Source of the DNA: Mycolicibacterium sp.
Lineage (GTDB): Bacteria; Actinomycetota; Actinomycetes; Mycobacteriales; Mycobacteriaceae
Direction: 5' to 3'
Length of the DNA: 42,765 bases
Assembly: GCF_017853185.1 (NCBI RefSeq)
Contig: NZ_JAFMJZ010000010.1
Location: forward strand, 1 to 42,765
Under the pieces are notes generated by a model. It searched no databases. It saw only the letters and a program-made list of their open reading frames with translations, and had not been told where the DNA came from. The first letter of the stretch is position 1; every line of letters starts with the position of its first letter. Position numbers and translations under genes: made by a program. Positions 14,957-23,145 of the stretch are shown piece by piece.

Positions 14957-17026
14957 TCAGGACTCCGCCGCTGCCATTTCCTCCCGTTTGGCCAGCGCCA
15001 ACTCACGGATCCTGGCGAGGTCTTCGTCGGTGTAGACCCCGTTGACACCGGAGATCGCGGCGAGCTTCATGCCGTGCTTCAGCCCGAGCCGGTAGATCTC
15101 CTTGACCTTCTCCCATTCGATGTTGCGCCCGACGGTGAACGTCTCATAGCGGCCCTCGAGTGCCAGCACGATGGTCTCGGCCAGGCACGCGTAGGCGACG
15201 CCCTTGGGCAGGCCGATTCCCTTCATCTGCGGATCGCCGGGCAGTTCGATCTCGCCGGACTCGATGACCAGCACATCGGGCCGCTTGGCGACATCCTCTG
15301 CGGAAAGGTCCAACGGCCGCGCGACGTCGGTGATCACCGCTCCCGGCTTCACCTTCATGATGTCGAGGACCTTCTTGCCGGCCCCCGAGGTGGCGGTGAC
15401 GATCACGTCCATGTCGGCGATGTGCTCGTCGGCACTGGCGCCCACGTGGACCTTCGCCCGCGGGTTCTCCCGCTCGATATCCTCCTTGAGCGCCAGCAAC
15501 TTGGCCGGTTCGATGGAGACCAGCCACAGCTCGTCGGCGGCCATCGCCAACAGTCGGGCGCACACCGAGCCGATCGCGCCGGTCGCGCCGACCACCATCG
15601 CCTTGCCCTTGATGTGTCCCTTCTTGTCGACTTTCGCGATGCCGAGCCGGCGGACCGCGTCATGGGCCGCCCACAGCGCGCCCGAGGCGCTGTAGGAGTT
15701 GCCCGTGGTGATGGGAAGCGATGCGCGCTTGGCCACCGTGACCCCGGCGTCGCCGACGACCTTGGTGAACGCACCGAGGCCCATGATCTGGGCGCCCATC
15801 TTCTGTGCCATGTCGGCCGCCGCGAGGAGCCGGGAGTAGGTGAACTCCGGATCGTGCGACATCAATTCCTTGGGGGTGCCGCCGACGGTGATGAGCCAGC
15901 CTTCGGCCTCAGCACCCGTCGGCGACGTGATACCGGTGACGTGGCTGTAGACGAACGGCGGCACGTGTGCCATCAGCTTCTCCACGCCATCCATGAAGAT
16001 CCCCGGCGCCACGTCGGCGACGGCATCTAGTGCCTTCACATTGCGGAAGTACTCCTGGGACAGCGGGTGGATCACGAAGGCGAAGCGGGACTTCCGTTTG
16101 AAGCCGCTCGGGTAGAGGATTCGCGGCCGCAGCCCGGCTGACTGGATCATGTCGAGCAGATCGTCGTCGGACAGACGTGACTCCTCGGCTTGGCCGGCCA
16201 CCAGCATCAGCGCCTCGAGGGTGGGTTCATTGACCACCACATCGTCGAACGGCTGCGGAACATCGTCGAGGATGAGGTCGACTCCACGCTCCCGCAGGCT
16301 GTTCAGCCGCTCGGATCCGATGGACGTCGAGATGAGGGTCTTGCCCTTGAGGTCGTCCAACTCGAACTGGGCGAGTTCCGGGAAGGTGGCCACCACGACG
16401 TCGCAGTTCTGCAGGGCCTCGCGAACCTGGGTCTCGATGATCTTGCGGGCCGGGGCGGTGGCAGCCGAGACCACCGCGGAGGGGAGCTTCTCCAGAAGCC
16501 AGCCCGAGGCGGACACCACGCGCTCGAACACCTCGAACGGGGTATGGATGTCGGACAGGCCGTACTCCACCGCAGGGTCGGCGAAGTGCATGTTCTGCGT
16601 GCTCTCCGACAGCACCCGGGTGGTGCGGTAGTGGTTGCGTCCGCCGAGCACGACCACTCGCGCATTGGAGAAATAGCCCGGCATCTCGCCGGCCAGGTGC
16701 CGAATGGTCCACTCCTGCAACACGTTGCGCAACCGATGGCCATCGGTGACAACCGTCTCGGCGGACTCCTCAGCGGCCTTCCGAAGCTTGCCCGGATCGC
16801 CCTTCAGCGTTCCGGCGACCTCAGCGTCGTGGACTCCGCTGATCCCGATGGCCGCGGCCTGCCCGGACCACGTGTGCAGTTCTTCGATTGCCCGCTTGAC
16901 GTTTCCGCCGGTGCCCATCCGGATGATGCGGAAGGATCCGCCCAGGAATTCCACCGAGTGGTCGTAGTCCCGTTCGGGACCGCTGAGGCTGATGTTGACG
17001 ATCAGCGATTGCTTGCGCTCAGTCAT
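14957..17026 (-). CDS. Two-part reductase with cyanobacterial acyl-ACP reductase-like C-terminal half
   Basis: A 689-residue protein; ATG 17026 follows GAGGGA. Residues about 313-655 resemble cyanobacterial long-chain acyl-ACP reductase (AAR). Shared elements in order are a GLGAFTKV segment (about 416-423), ITTGNSYSASG (about 439-449), a nucleotide-binding VVGATGAIGS (about 478-487), then ACLAETIVLALEG followed by VGRN. Cys614 in ACLAE aligns with the acyl-accepting cysteine of AAR (Cys294 in Synechococcus). From the family this half would reduce a fatty acyl thioester to an aldehyde with NAD(P)H. Residues 1-310 are not part of AAR and I do not recognise them; they contain a VVVLGGRNHYRTTR segment. 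It lies 9 bases after a fatty acyl reductase-like SDR. Substrate (ACP or CoA) is unknown. Confidence 0.7.
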   Translation of the reverse strand: MTERKQSLIVNISLSGPERDYDHSVEFLGGSFRIIRMGTGGNVKRAIEELHTWSGQAAAIGISGVHDAEVAGTLKGDPGKLRKAAEESAETVVTDGHRLRNVLQEWTIRHLAGEMPGYFSNARVVVLGGRNHYRTTRVLSESTQNMHFADPAVEYGLSDIHTPFEVFERVVSASGWLLEKLPSAVVSAATAPARKIIETQVREALQNCDVVVATFPELAQFELDDLKGKTLISTSIGSERLNSLRERGVDLILDDVPQPFDDVVVNEPTLEALMLVAGQAEESRLSDDDLLDMIQSAGLRPRILYPSGFKRKSRFAFVIHPLSQEYFRNVKALDAVADVAPGIFMDGVEKLMAHVPPFVYSHVTGITSPTGAEAEGWLITVGGTPKELMSHDPEFTYSRLLAAADMAQKMGAQIMGLGAFTKVVGDAGVTVAKRASLPITTGNSYSASGALWAAHDAVRRLGIAKVDKKGHIKGKAMVVGATGAIGSVCARLLAMAADELWLVSIEPAKLLALKEDIERENPRAKVHVGASADEHIADMDVIVTATSGAGKKVLDIMKVKPGAVITDVARPLDLSAEDVAKRPDVLVIESGEIELPGDPQMKGIGLPKGVAYACLAETIVLALEGRYETFTVGRNIEWEKVKEIYRLGLKHGMKLAAISGVNGVYTDEDLARIRELALAKREEMAAAES

Positions 17027-17035
17027 GGGATCCCT

Positions 17036-18124
17036 CTAGACCATTGCCTGCGAGTCGAACTCCGGGTGGGCCGCCATGAAGTCGAGCAGTTTGTCGGCGT
17101 AATCGCGGAAATGGGGGCATGAGACGCCGGTGCCTTCGAGATCGGCCACGGTGTCCGCCGTGCCGTAGGTGGTGGGGAACGCGAAGTAGTCCAGGGTCTC
17201 CGCGGGCAGACCGGTGAGCAGTTCCATCCCGGGGACCGTGTCGAGCAGTCCGCGCACGGCCGACACCGGGATGGGCAGCCAGACCAGTTTCCGGTGAAGG
17301 TGATGGCCGAAGATCTCGGCCACCTCGCGGGCGGACGGCGGATTGGGGTCGGTCAACTGGTAGGTCTTGCCCTCGGATTTGTCCAGAACGCTCAGCGCGT
17401 CCATGGCCGCAATGACGTAGTCCCGCGGAACCAGCGAGGCCATGACGTCCTTGTCGACGTTCGGCAGGAACGTCACGGCGGGCAGCCGCTTCATGTAGGT
17501 GGCGACGAAGTAGGGCCCGTCGTATTTCTGGGTCTCGCCGGTGCGTGAGTCCCCCACCACGATGCCGGGTCGGTAGATGGTCGCCGGCAGCCCTTCGGCC
17601 ATCGCCGCGCGAACCAGCCGCTCGGCCTCGTATTTGGTTTCCTCGTAATGGTTTTGGAACTTCTGGCCCTCTTCGAGCATCTCCTCGGTGAACTCGCCGT
17701 CGTAGGCGCCGGAGACGTAACAGGTGCTCACGTACTGCAGCCGACGGAAATTCGACCGCTCGCGGCAGAACTGCAGGACGTTGTCGGTGCCGACGATGTT
17801 GACCAGCTTGGCGATGTCCTCGGACACCGAGAGGTCGTACACGGCCGCCAGGTGCCAGACCTCGTGGACGTCGTCCACCGGAACGGAAGCGGAAAGGCCG
17901 AGGCCTCGTTTGGTGATGTCGCCCTCGACGAGTCGGACCCGGTCGACGGTGTGGGGATGGGCTGTCTGAATCTCTGCCAGCTTGGCCTTGGCGGTGTCCA
18001 TATGCCTGGCCTGCACGACGCAGATGACCACTGCCCCTTCCCGCTTCGCGAGGATTCCGGGGAGCAGGGCCGACCCGAGGAAACCCGGGAACCCCGTCAT
18101 CAACACTGCATTCGTCTTCTTCAT
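17036..18124 (-). CDS. Extended SDR, male-sterility / thioester reductase type (fatty acyl reductase-like)
   Basis: A 362-residue protein. ATG 18124 follows GAGGGG at a 5-base spacing and is preferred to GTG 18130. The Rossmann motif GFPGFLG is at residues 11-17, the WHLAAVYDL segment near 90, the catalytic Tyr160-x3-Lys164, and YRPGIVVGDS about 25 residues later, all typical of the NAD-binding-4 group that includes fatty acyl-CoA reductases and thioester reductase domains. The C-terminal part (about 270-362) is the variable substrate region. First gene of the operon with the AAR-like protein, it may reduce an acyl thioester or the aldehyde made by its partner to an alcohol; this is inference. 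Confidence 0.75.
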   Translation of the reverse strand: MKKTNAVLMTGFPGFLGSALLPGILAKREGAVVICVVQARHMDTAKAKLAEIQTAHPHTVDRVRLVEGDITKRGLGLSASVPVDDVHEVWHLAAVYDLSVSEDIAKLVNIVGTDNVLQFCRERSNFRRLQYVSTCYVSGAYDGEFTEEMLEEGQKFQNHYEETKYEAERLVRAAMAEGLPATIYRPGIVVGDSRTGETQKYDGPYFVATYMKRLPAVTFLPNVDKDVMASLVPRDYVIAAMDALSVLDKSEGKTYQLTDPNPPSAREVAEIFGHHLHRKLVWLPIPVSAVRGLLDTVPGMELLTGLPAETLDYFAFPTTYGTADTVADLEGTGVSCPHFRDYADKLLDFMAAHPEFDSQAMV

Positions 18125-18261
18125 CAGCACCCCTCGTTAGGTACCGAAATCCTACGGCTGGCATCGCGGGGTCCGTGGCCAGTTGCGATCGGGCCGCGCG
18201 GTTGGGCCTGCGTGAGAACCTGCCGCAGTCCATCCCGCACCGAATGATCCGGCACTGAGCA

Positions 18262-18299
18262 GAAGGGCGGAGATGCGCGAATGCGCATCCCCGCCCTTC
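18262..18299 (-). terminator. Strong stem-loop, probable terminator of the exported-protein gene
   Basis: Arms 18262-18278 and 18283-18299 pair at 16 of 17 positions around a GAAT loop. The hairpin begins 11 bases past the stop of the minus-strand gene at 18310. No U-run follows, which is common for actinobacterial terminators. It would also insulate the reductase operon starting at 18124. Confidence 0.75.
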
Positions 18300-18309
18300 G
18301 AACCGGTGC

Positions 18310-19449
18310 TTAGTGAGCGGCCTTGACCGCCCGGGCCGCGCGCGGCGCCTTGGACGCCTTGGCGGCGGCCGGCTTGGCCGTGGCCGCGGCGCGGCTGACC
18401 GCTGCGGAACGCGGGGCACGCGCGGCAGCCGGGGCCGCAGCAGCCGGAACCGCGGCAGCCGGGGCCGCGGAGGCGGTGAGCGCATTCGCCAGGGTCCACA
18501 CCGCGCCCTGGGTGGCCGTCCGGAGGCTGGGCACGAAGTTGGTCGGGATGTCTGCCGCCGAGGTGATCGGACCGGTCTGAATGCCGGCGCCGGCAAGCAG
18601 GTTCAGCGACAGGCCGGGGAGGCCGGACGGGCCGAGCCAGCCCGCAACACCGGCGTTCCAGGCGCCCTGGAAGTTCAGCGCGAGCAGGTTGGTGATCACC
18701 GCACTGCTCACCGCCGTCACCTCCTCCGCGACCAGTGCAGCGCTACCGGCGGCGGCTCCGACGAAGGTGGTGACGATCTGCGGCAGCGCCGCCACGACCG
18801 CACCGAGCCGGGCCGCGATATTGCTGGCGATGTAGGTGCCGGCGGAGACCAGGCTCGCTGCCGCGTTCTGGATCGGGGTGATCACCGCAGCCGTCAGGGT
18901 GCTCAGCGCCTCGGTGAAATTGCCGGCCAGCGCAAGCTGCGCGGCGGTCACCAGAGCGCTCGGGAAGTTCCAGAGCCCGTCGGTGAGCGCCAGGCCGGTG
19001 CCGATGAGTCCGGAGATGCCCGCGTTGAGATAGCTGGCGACGTTGGTCTCCAGCTGACGGATGACCGGGCTGGCATCGAGGATGTTCTGCGGAACCTGAC
19101 CCACGAAGGCGTAGTAGCCAAGCTCCACATTGTTGTACAGCGCGTAGTTCAAGTAGTCGCCGCCGGTCTGATCGAACCCGGCATAAGGCCAGTTCGCTTC
19201 GCCCGCGCCGGGAGTCGGTGCGTCGCCGCCGTTGTAATAGACCCCGAGGAAGTAGTTCTGACCCATCTCAGCGGTGCCCAGCAGCGCGGCGAACGGGCTG
19301 TCGAATGCGGCGAGCGCAACCTGCGCGGCGTGCGGCATGGCGAGAGCGGGAAGCGCGAGGTGACCCTGCGCGACGGGGGCCATGATGGCGCCTGCTCCGA
19401 CGACGGCCGCGGCGCCCGCGATGAGGTGCGAGCGAAGTGAGATCTGCAT
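18310..19449 (-). CDS. Exported Ala-rich protein with histone H1-like basic tail
   Basis: A 379-residue product. ATG 19449 is chosen because a signal peptide starts there (SLRSHLIAGAAAVVGAGAI) and AAAGGG lies upstream; the longer open frame has no plausible start. The mature region contains a GQNYFLGVYYNGGDAP segment and long amphipathic Ala/Leu/Gly helices resembling the C-terminal regions of mycobacterial PE/PPE-associated exported proteins. The final 52 residues are Ala, Pro, Lys and Arg only apart from a few Ser, Thr and Val, like histone H1 or HupB tails. Function unknown; an envelope or nucleic-acid/polyanion-binding role is speculative. A strong terminator follows. Confidence 0.75.
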   Translation of the reverse strand: MQISLRSHLIAGAAAVVGAGAIMAPVAQGHLALPALAMPHAAQVALAAFDSPFAALLGTAEMGQNYFLGVYYNGGDAPTPGAGEANWPYAGFDQTGGDYLNYALYNNVELGYYAFVGQVPQNILDASPVIRQLETNVASYLNAGISGLIGTGLALTDGLWNFPSALVTAAQLALAGNFTEALSTLTAAVITPIQNAAASLVSAGTYIASNIAARLGAVVAALPQIVTTFVGAAAGSAALVAEEVTAVSSAVITNLLALNFQGAWNAGVAGWLGPSGLPGLSLNLLAGAGIQTGPITSAADIPTNFVPSLRTATQGAVWTLANALTASAAPAAAVPAAAAPAAARAPRSAAVSRAAATAKPAAAKASKAPRAARAVKAAH

Positions 19450-19550
19450 TTCCGTGGTATCCCTTTCTTCGTGCCGCCCCCGACAGGCGGCACAAGCGTC
19501 AGAAACATACCTGAGCAGACGCTTAGAGCGATGTTCGGCACGCCCCCTAT

Positions 19551-19574
19551 TCGGTGGACAGCTGACTCCACCGA
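19551..19574. promoter_or_regulatory. Inverted repeat TCGGTGGA-N8-TCCACCGA in divergent gap
   Basis: Perfect 8-base arms with an 8-base spacer, midway between the divergent exported-protein gene (start 19449) and the MFS gene (start 19631). The size and symmetry fit an operator for a dimeric regulator, but no regulator gene is adjacent, so this is tentative. Confidence 0.4.
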
Positions 19575-19630
19575 TCCGAGGTCCCAACGGCGGACAACGC
19601 CCGGCGCTTCCGTGCACCATCGTTGGCGGT

Positions 19631-21031
19631 ATGTCTGCCACCTCCGTCCGGCGTTCCGAGGGGATCCTGGTCGGCACGCTCAGCATCGTGGTGCTGACCG
19701 TCGCCATCCTGCAGACGGCGGTGGTGCCCATCCTCACCGTGATCGCCACTCAGGTGGGCGCCTCCGCGGTCAACGTCAGCTGGGTTCTCACCGCCAACCT
19801 GCTGGCGGCTGCCGCCAGCACCCCGTTGATCGGCAGGCTGGCCGACCTGCGCAGCAAGAAGCGGGTCCTACTCGCGGTGCTGGGCCTGGTCCTGGCCGGT
19901 TCGGTGCTCGCCGCCGTCACCTCGTCACTGGCTCTGCTGGTGCTGGCGCGGGTACTGCAGGGGGCGTCGTTCTCCCTCTACCCGGTCAGCGTGGCAGTGC
20001 TGCGCGACGAGGTCCCCGCCGAGCGACTGGTCCGTTCGATGGCCGTCCTGTCGGCGATGCTCGGACTCGGCGGCGGTCTCGGGCTGGTGGTCACCGGCCT
20101 GCTGATGAAGGGCAACGCCGACTACCACCGGGTGTTCTGGCTGACCACCGCCTTCTCGGTGGCCATCACCATCGCGGTGGCGGTCGTGGTGCCCCGGCGG
20201 GACAACCAGTCCACCGGCAGCATCGACTGGGCCGGCGCACTCGGCCTGGCGCTGGGACTCTCGGCGCTGCTGCTGGCGCTCACCGAATCCGGGCGCTGGG
20301 GCGGGGATTCGGTGAAGACGATCGGACTGGCCGCGGCCGGACTGGGGATCATGGCCGGCTGGTGGCGGTGGGAACGGCGGTGCCTGTTTCTGGGCTCCCA
20401 GCCCCTGGTGTCGGTCGGCATGCTGGCCCGCCGGCCGATTCTGCTGACCAACATCGCCACCGTCCTGGTCGGGATGGGGCTGTACTTCGTCTTCCTCGGC
20501 CTGACCGACTTCGTGGAGACCCCGACGGCCAGCGGCTACGGATTCGGGGCCAGCGTGCTCGACGCCAGCATGGTCTTCCTGCTGCCCGGTGCGATCGCCG
20601 CCTCGGTGACCGCCGTGGTCAGCGGCCGCTACATCGAACGGTTCGGGGCACGGGTGGTCGGCATGACGGGTGCGGCGGCCGGGGTGCTCGGCTTCCTGCT
20701 ACTGGCCACCCTGCACACCAGCCGTTGGGAGGTCATCGCCGCCTACCTGCTGGCCAACGCCTACATCAGCCTGGCCTACGGGGCACTGCCCGTCCTTGTC
20801 GTCGGCGAGGTCGATGCCCGCGAGACGGCCGTGGCGACCAGCATGAACGCCATCGCCCGCACCGTCGGCAGCGCCATCGGAGCCGCCCTGGTCGCGGTGA
20901 TCCTGAGCCCGAAGGCCAAGGGCGCCAACGGCTTCATCGCCGAGCACGACTACGTCATCCTGTTCGCACTGGGTGGCCTCAGCGCGGTCGCGGCGGTGCT
21001 CTTCATCGCCGCAACGCCGCGACGCGTCTAG
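19631..21031 (+). CDS. MFS transporter, multidrug type
   Basis: A 466-residue protein with 12-14 membrane helices. GRLADLRSKKRVLL is a good MFS motif A between helices 2 and 3, and LARVLQGASFSLYPV is the helix 4 segment typical of drug/proton antiporters. The ATG at 19631 is the first after the divergent regulatory gap; it has no clear Shine-Dalgarno, and upstream in-frame codons cross the inverted repeat. Substrate unknown. The stop overlaps that of the convergent PTS gene by 4 bases. Confidence 0.8.
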   Translation: MSATSVRRSEGILVGTLSIVVLTVAILQTAVVPILTVIATQVGASAVNVSWVLTANLLAAAASTPLIGRLADLRSKKRVLLAVLGLVLAGSVLAAVTSSLALLVLARVLQGASFSLYPVSVAVLRDEVPAERLVRSMAVLSAMLGLGGGLGLVVTGLLMKGNADYHRVFWLTTAFSVAITIAVAVVVPRRDNQSTGSIDWAGALGLALGLSALLLALTESGRWGGDSVKTIGLAAAGLGIMAGWWRWERRCLFLGSQPLVSVGMLARRPILLTNIATVLVGMGLYFVFLGLTDFVETPTASGYGFGASVLDASMVFLLPGAIAASVTAVVSGRYIERFGARVVGMTGAAAGVLGFLLLATLHTSRWEVIAAYLLANAYISLAYGALPVLVVGEVDARETAVATSMNAIARTVGSAIGAALVAVILSPKAKGANGFIAEHDYVILFALGGLSAVAAVLFIAATPRRV

Positions 21032-23058
21032 AGCCCCGCCTCCGCGGGGACCGGAGCCGGCGCGACCGCCAGGATCGTGTCGCCGACGGCGATCTCCCCC
21101 TGCGCGGTGGTCTCCACCCCGCCGAATTTCTTGGCGTTGAGCACGATGATCGGGGTGACCAGCGGATAGCCCGCCGCCTCGATGACGCCGCGGTCGAAGG
21201 TCACCAAAGGTGTTCCGGCAGTGACCTTCTGGCCCTTGGTGACGTGCACCGTGAAGCCCTCGCCCTTGAGTTGGACGGTGTCGATGCCGATGTGGATCAG
21301 CAGTTCGACGCCGCCGTCGAGGACCAGACCGAAGGCGTGACCCGATGCCGGGGCGGCGACGACCATGCCGTTGCCGGGCGCATATGCGGTGTTGCCGGAG
21401 GGCAGCACCGCCACCCCCGGACCCATGGTGCCCTTGCTGAACACCGGGTCGGGGACCTCGTTGAGTGGGACCACGGTGCCGGCCAGGGGCGAGTCGATCT
21501 CGACCACGACACCGGTCTCCCCTGCCGCCTTGGTGGCGGCGGCCGCGATCAGGGTTCCGGCGCTGGCTCCGGCGAGCGGACCCTCCAGATCGGCCACCGG
21601 CACCTGTGCGGCCTCCAACTCTTCGGCGTCCTGCGGCGAGCGGTAGCCGGAGATGACCACCAGGATCATCGCAGTGAAGAAGGCGGCGAGCACCGCGACC
21701 GCGTACAACCCCATGCTGTTGAAGGCCGGGATGGTCAGCAGCGAGGTGAACACGAATGCGCTCGTCTTGACTCCGCCCCCGATGCCGATGATCAGACCAC
21801 CGACCAGGCAGCCCACCAGCATTCGCGGATAGATCCGTTTGAACCGTAGGTGGATTCCGTACAGCGAAGGTTCGGAGATTCCGCCGAGCAGTCCGGCGGC
21901 CAGAGCGCCGATCGCGGTCTGTCGCATCTGACGGTCACGTTCCCGCCAGGCCAGGAACAGCACGCCCGCGGTGGCGCCGAAGCAGGCGAAGTTCCATGCG
22001 CCCATCGGGCCCTGGATGTAGTCGTAGCCCAGGGTCTGGATGTTGAGCAGCATGATCGCGTTGATCGGCCAGTGCAGACCCAGCGGCACCATGAACGGGT
22101 AGGCCAGCGGGATCAGGATGGCGAAGATGAACGGCGAGAAGTCGTTGATGCTCTTGAGCACGTGCGCCAGGCCGGCGCCGGTGTAGACGCCGATCGGGCC
22201 GATGAGGAAGGCCGTCAGCGGAATCATGATGAGCATCGAGAGGAACGGCACGAAGATCAGGTGCACGTTCTCCGGGATGACTCGCTTGAGGAACTTGTAC
22301 AGCGGTCCGAGCACGGCGGCCATCAACAGCGGCGGGAACACCTGCGAGCTGTAGTTGAAGATGGTCAGCGGTACACCGAAGATGTGCACCACGTCGATCT
22401 CGGAGCCGAAGGCCATGGTCTTCTGGCTGACCTCTTTGAGCGCGGAGAACCCGGGCAACATCACCACGGCCATGATCGCGAACCCGACCCACGGATCGGC
22501 GTTGAGCTTCTTCGAGGCGTTGTAGGCGACCATCAGCGGCAGGAAGACGAAGACGCTCTGCCAGCACAGGTTGACGAACTGCCAGGACGGCGGGAGGTCG
22601 GTGCGCGGGTCGGCCCAGTTCGGGATCACCTTCAGCGTGCTCATCAGCGCCATGAAGGTGATGAACAGCGAGGCGCCGAGCAGGGCTCCCAGGATCGGGC
22701 GGAACGAGTCGGAGAGGAACTCAAAGAAGCTGTCCAGCCAGGAGAACTTGCCGCGCGGGCCCTTGGCGCGGGCGGCGGCCTTGACCGCGGCGGCGTCGAT
22801 GGCGCCGGTGCGGGCCATCTCCGGCAGCGCCATGATCTCGTTGTAGACGGTCTGGACCGCGCCGCCGATGACCACCTGGTAGCGGTTGCCGGCCTGCGGG
22901 ACGGCGCCCATCACGCCGGAAACGGCTTCGATGTCGGACTGCTTTATCCCGGAGGCGTCGCGCAGCTGGAACCGCAGCCGGGTGGCGCAGTGCGAGAGTC
23001 CGGCGATATTGGCCGGTCCCCCGAGGCTCTTGACGATCTCGGCTGCCGTTTTCGACAT
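21028..23058 (-). CDS. PTS sugar transporter, fused EIIBCA, beta-glucoside (BglF) type
   Basis: A 676-residue permease. ATG 23058 follows GGAG; the open frame runs 13 codons further. The EIIB domain is at residues 1-85 with phospho-Cys24 in LSHCATRLRF. The membrane EIIC domain (about 115-480) includes GISEPSLYGI, the family's GITEP motif with Thr replaced by Ser. The EIIA domain is C-terminal (about 525-670), with phospho-His589 in LLIHIGIDT. It would import and phosphorylate a sugar, a beta-glucoside or trehalose/sucrose-like compound, drawing phosphate from EI and HPr. No EI, HPr, BglG antiterminator or glycosidase is nearby. TACCAT at 23112-23117 (minus strand) is a possible -10. Confidence 0.92.
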   Translation of the reverse strand: MSKTAAEIVKSLGGPANIAGLSHCATRLRFQLRDASGIKQSDIEAVSGVMGAVPQAGNRYQVVIGGAVQTVYNEIMALPEMARTGAIDAAAVKAAARAKGPRGKFSWLDSFFEFLSDSFRPILGALLGASLFITFMALMSTLKVIPNWADPRTDLPPSWQFVNLCWQSVFVFLPLMVAYNASKKLNADPWVGFAIMAVVMLPGFSALKEVSQKTMAFGSEIDVVHIFGVPLTIFNYSSQVFPPLLMAAVLGPLYKFLKRVIPENVHLIFVPFLSMLIMIPLTAFLIGPIGVYTGAGLAHVLKSINDFSPFIFAILIPLAYPFMVPLGLHWPINAIMLLNIQTLGYDYIQGPMGAWNFACFGATAGVLFLAWRERDRQMRQTAIGALAAGLLGGISEPSLYGIHLRFKRIYPRMLVGCLVGGLIIGIGGGVKTSAFVFTSLLTIPAFNSMGLYAVAVLAAFFTAMILVVISGYRSPQDAEELEAAQVPVADLEGPLAGASAGTLIAAAATKAAGETGVVVEIDSPLAGTVVPLNEVPDPVFSKGTMGPGVAVLPSGNTAYAPGNGMVVAAPASGHAFGLVLDGGVELLIHIGIDTVQLKGEGFTVHVTKGQKVTAGTPLVTFDRGVIEAAGYPLVTPIIVLNAKKFGGVETTAQGEIAVGDTILAVAPAPVPAEAGL

Positions 23059-23145
23059 TGACTCCGACCCCTCTGCTCCGCCCGGCGCAGGGAGCATGCC
23101 GGGGCGCAGTGATGGTATCGGCGGCGAACCGGCGGTACGGGTGTT

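Noticed and set aside
19450-19749. N-terminal extension of the exported protein to 19749
   Set aside because: The signal peptide begins at 19449; the extension crosses the divergent MFS start and the inverted repeat.
19471-21849. 792-codon plus-strand frame across the MFS and PTS genes
   Set aside because: Shadow frame of two well-supported genes, rich in Arg, Gly and His with no membrane helix or motif.
21850-23061. 403-codon plus-strand frame opposite the PTS gene
   Set aside because: Antisense shadow, dominated by Arg, Gly, His, Asp and Glu, no recognisable domain.
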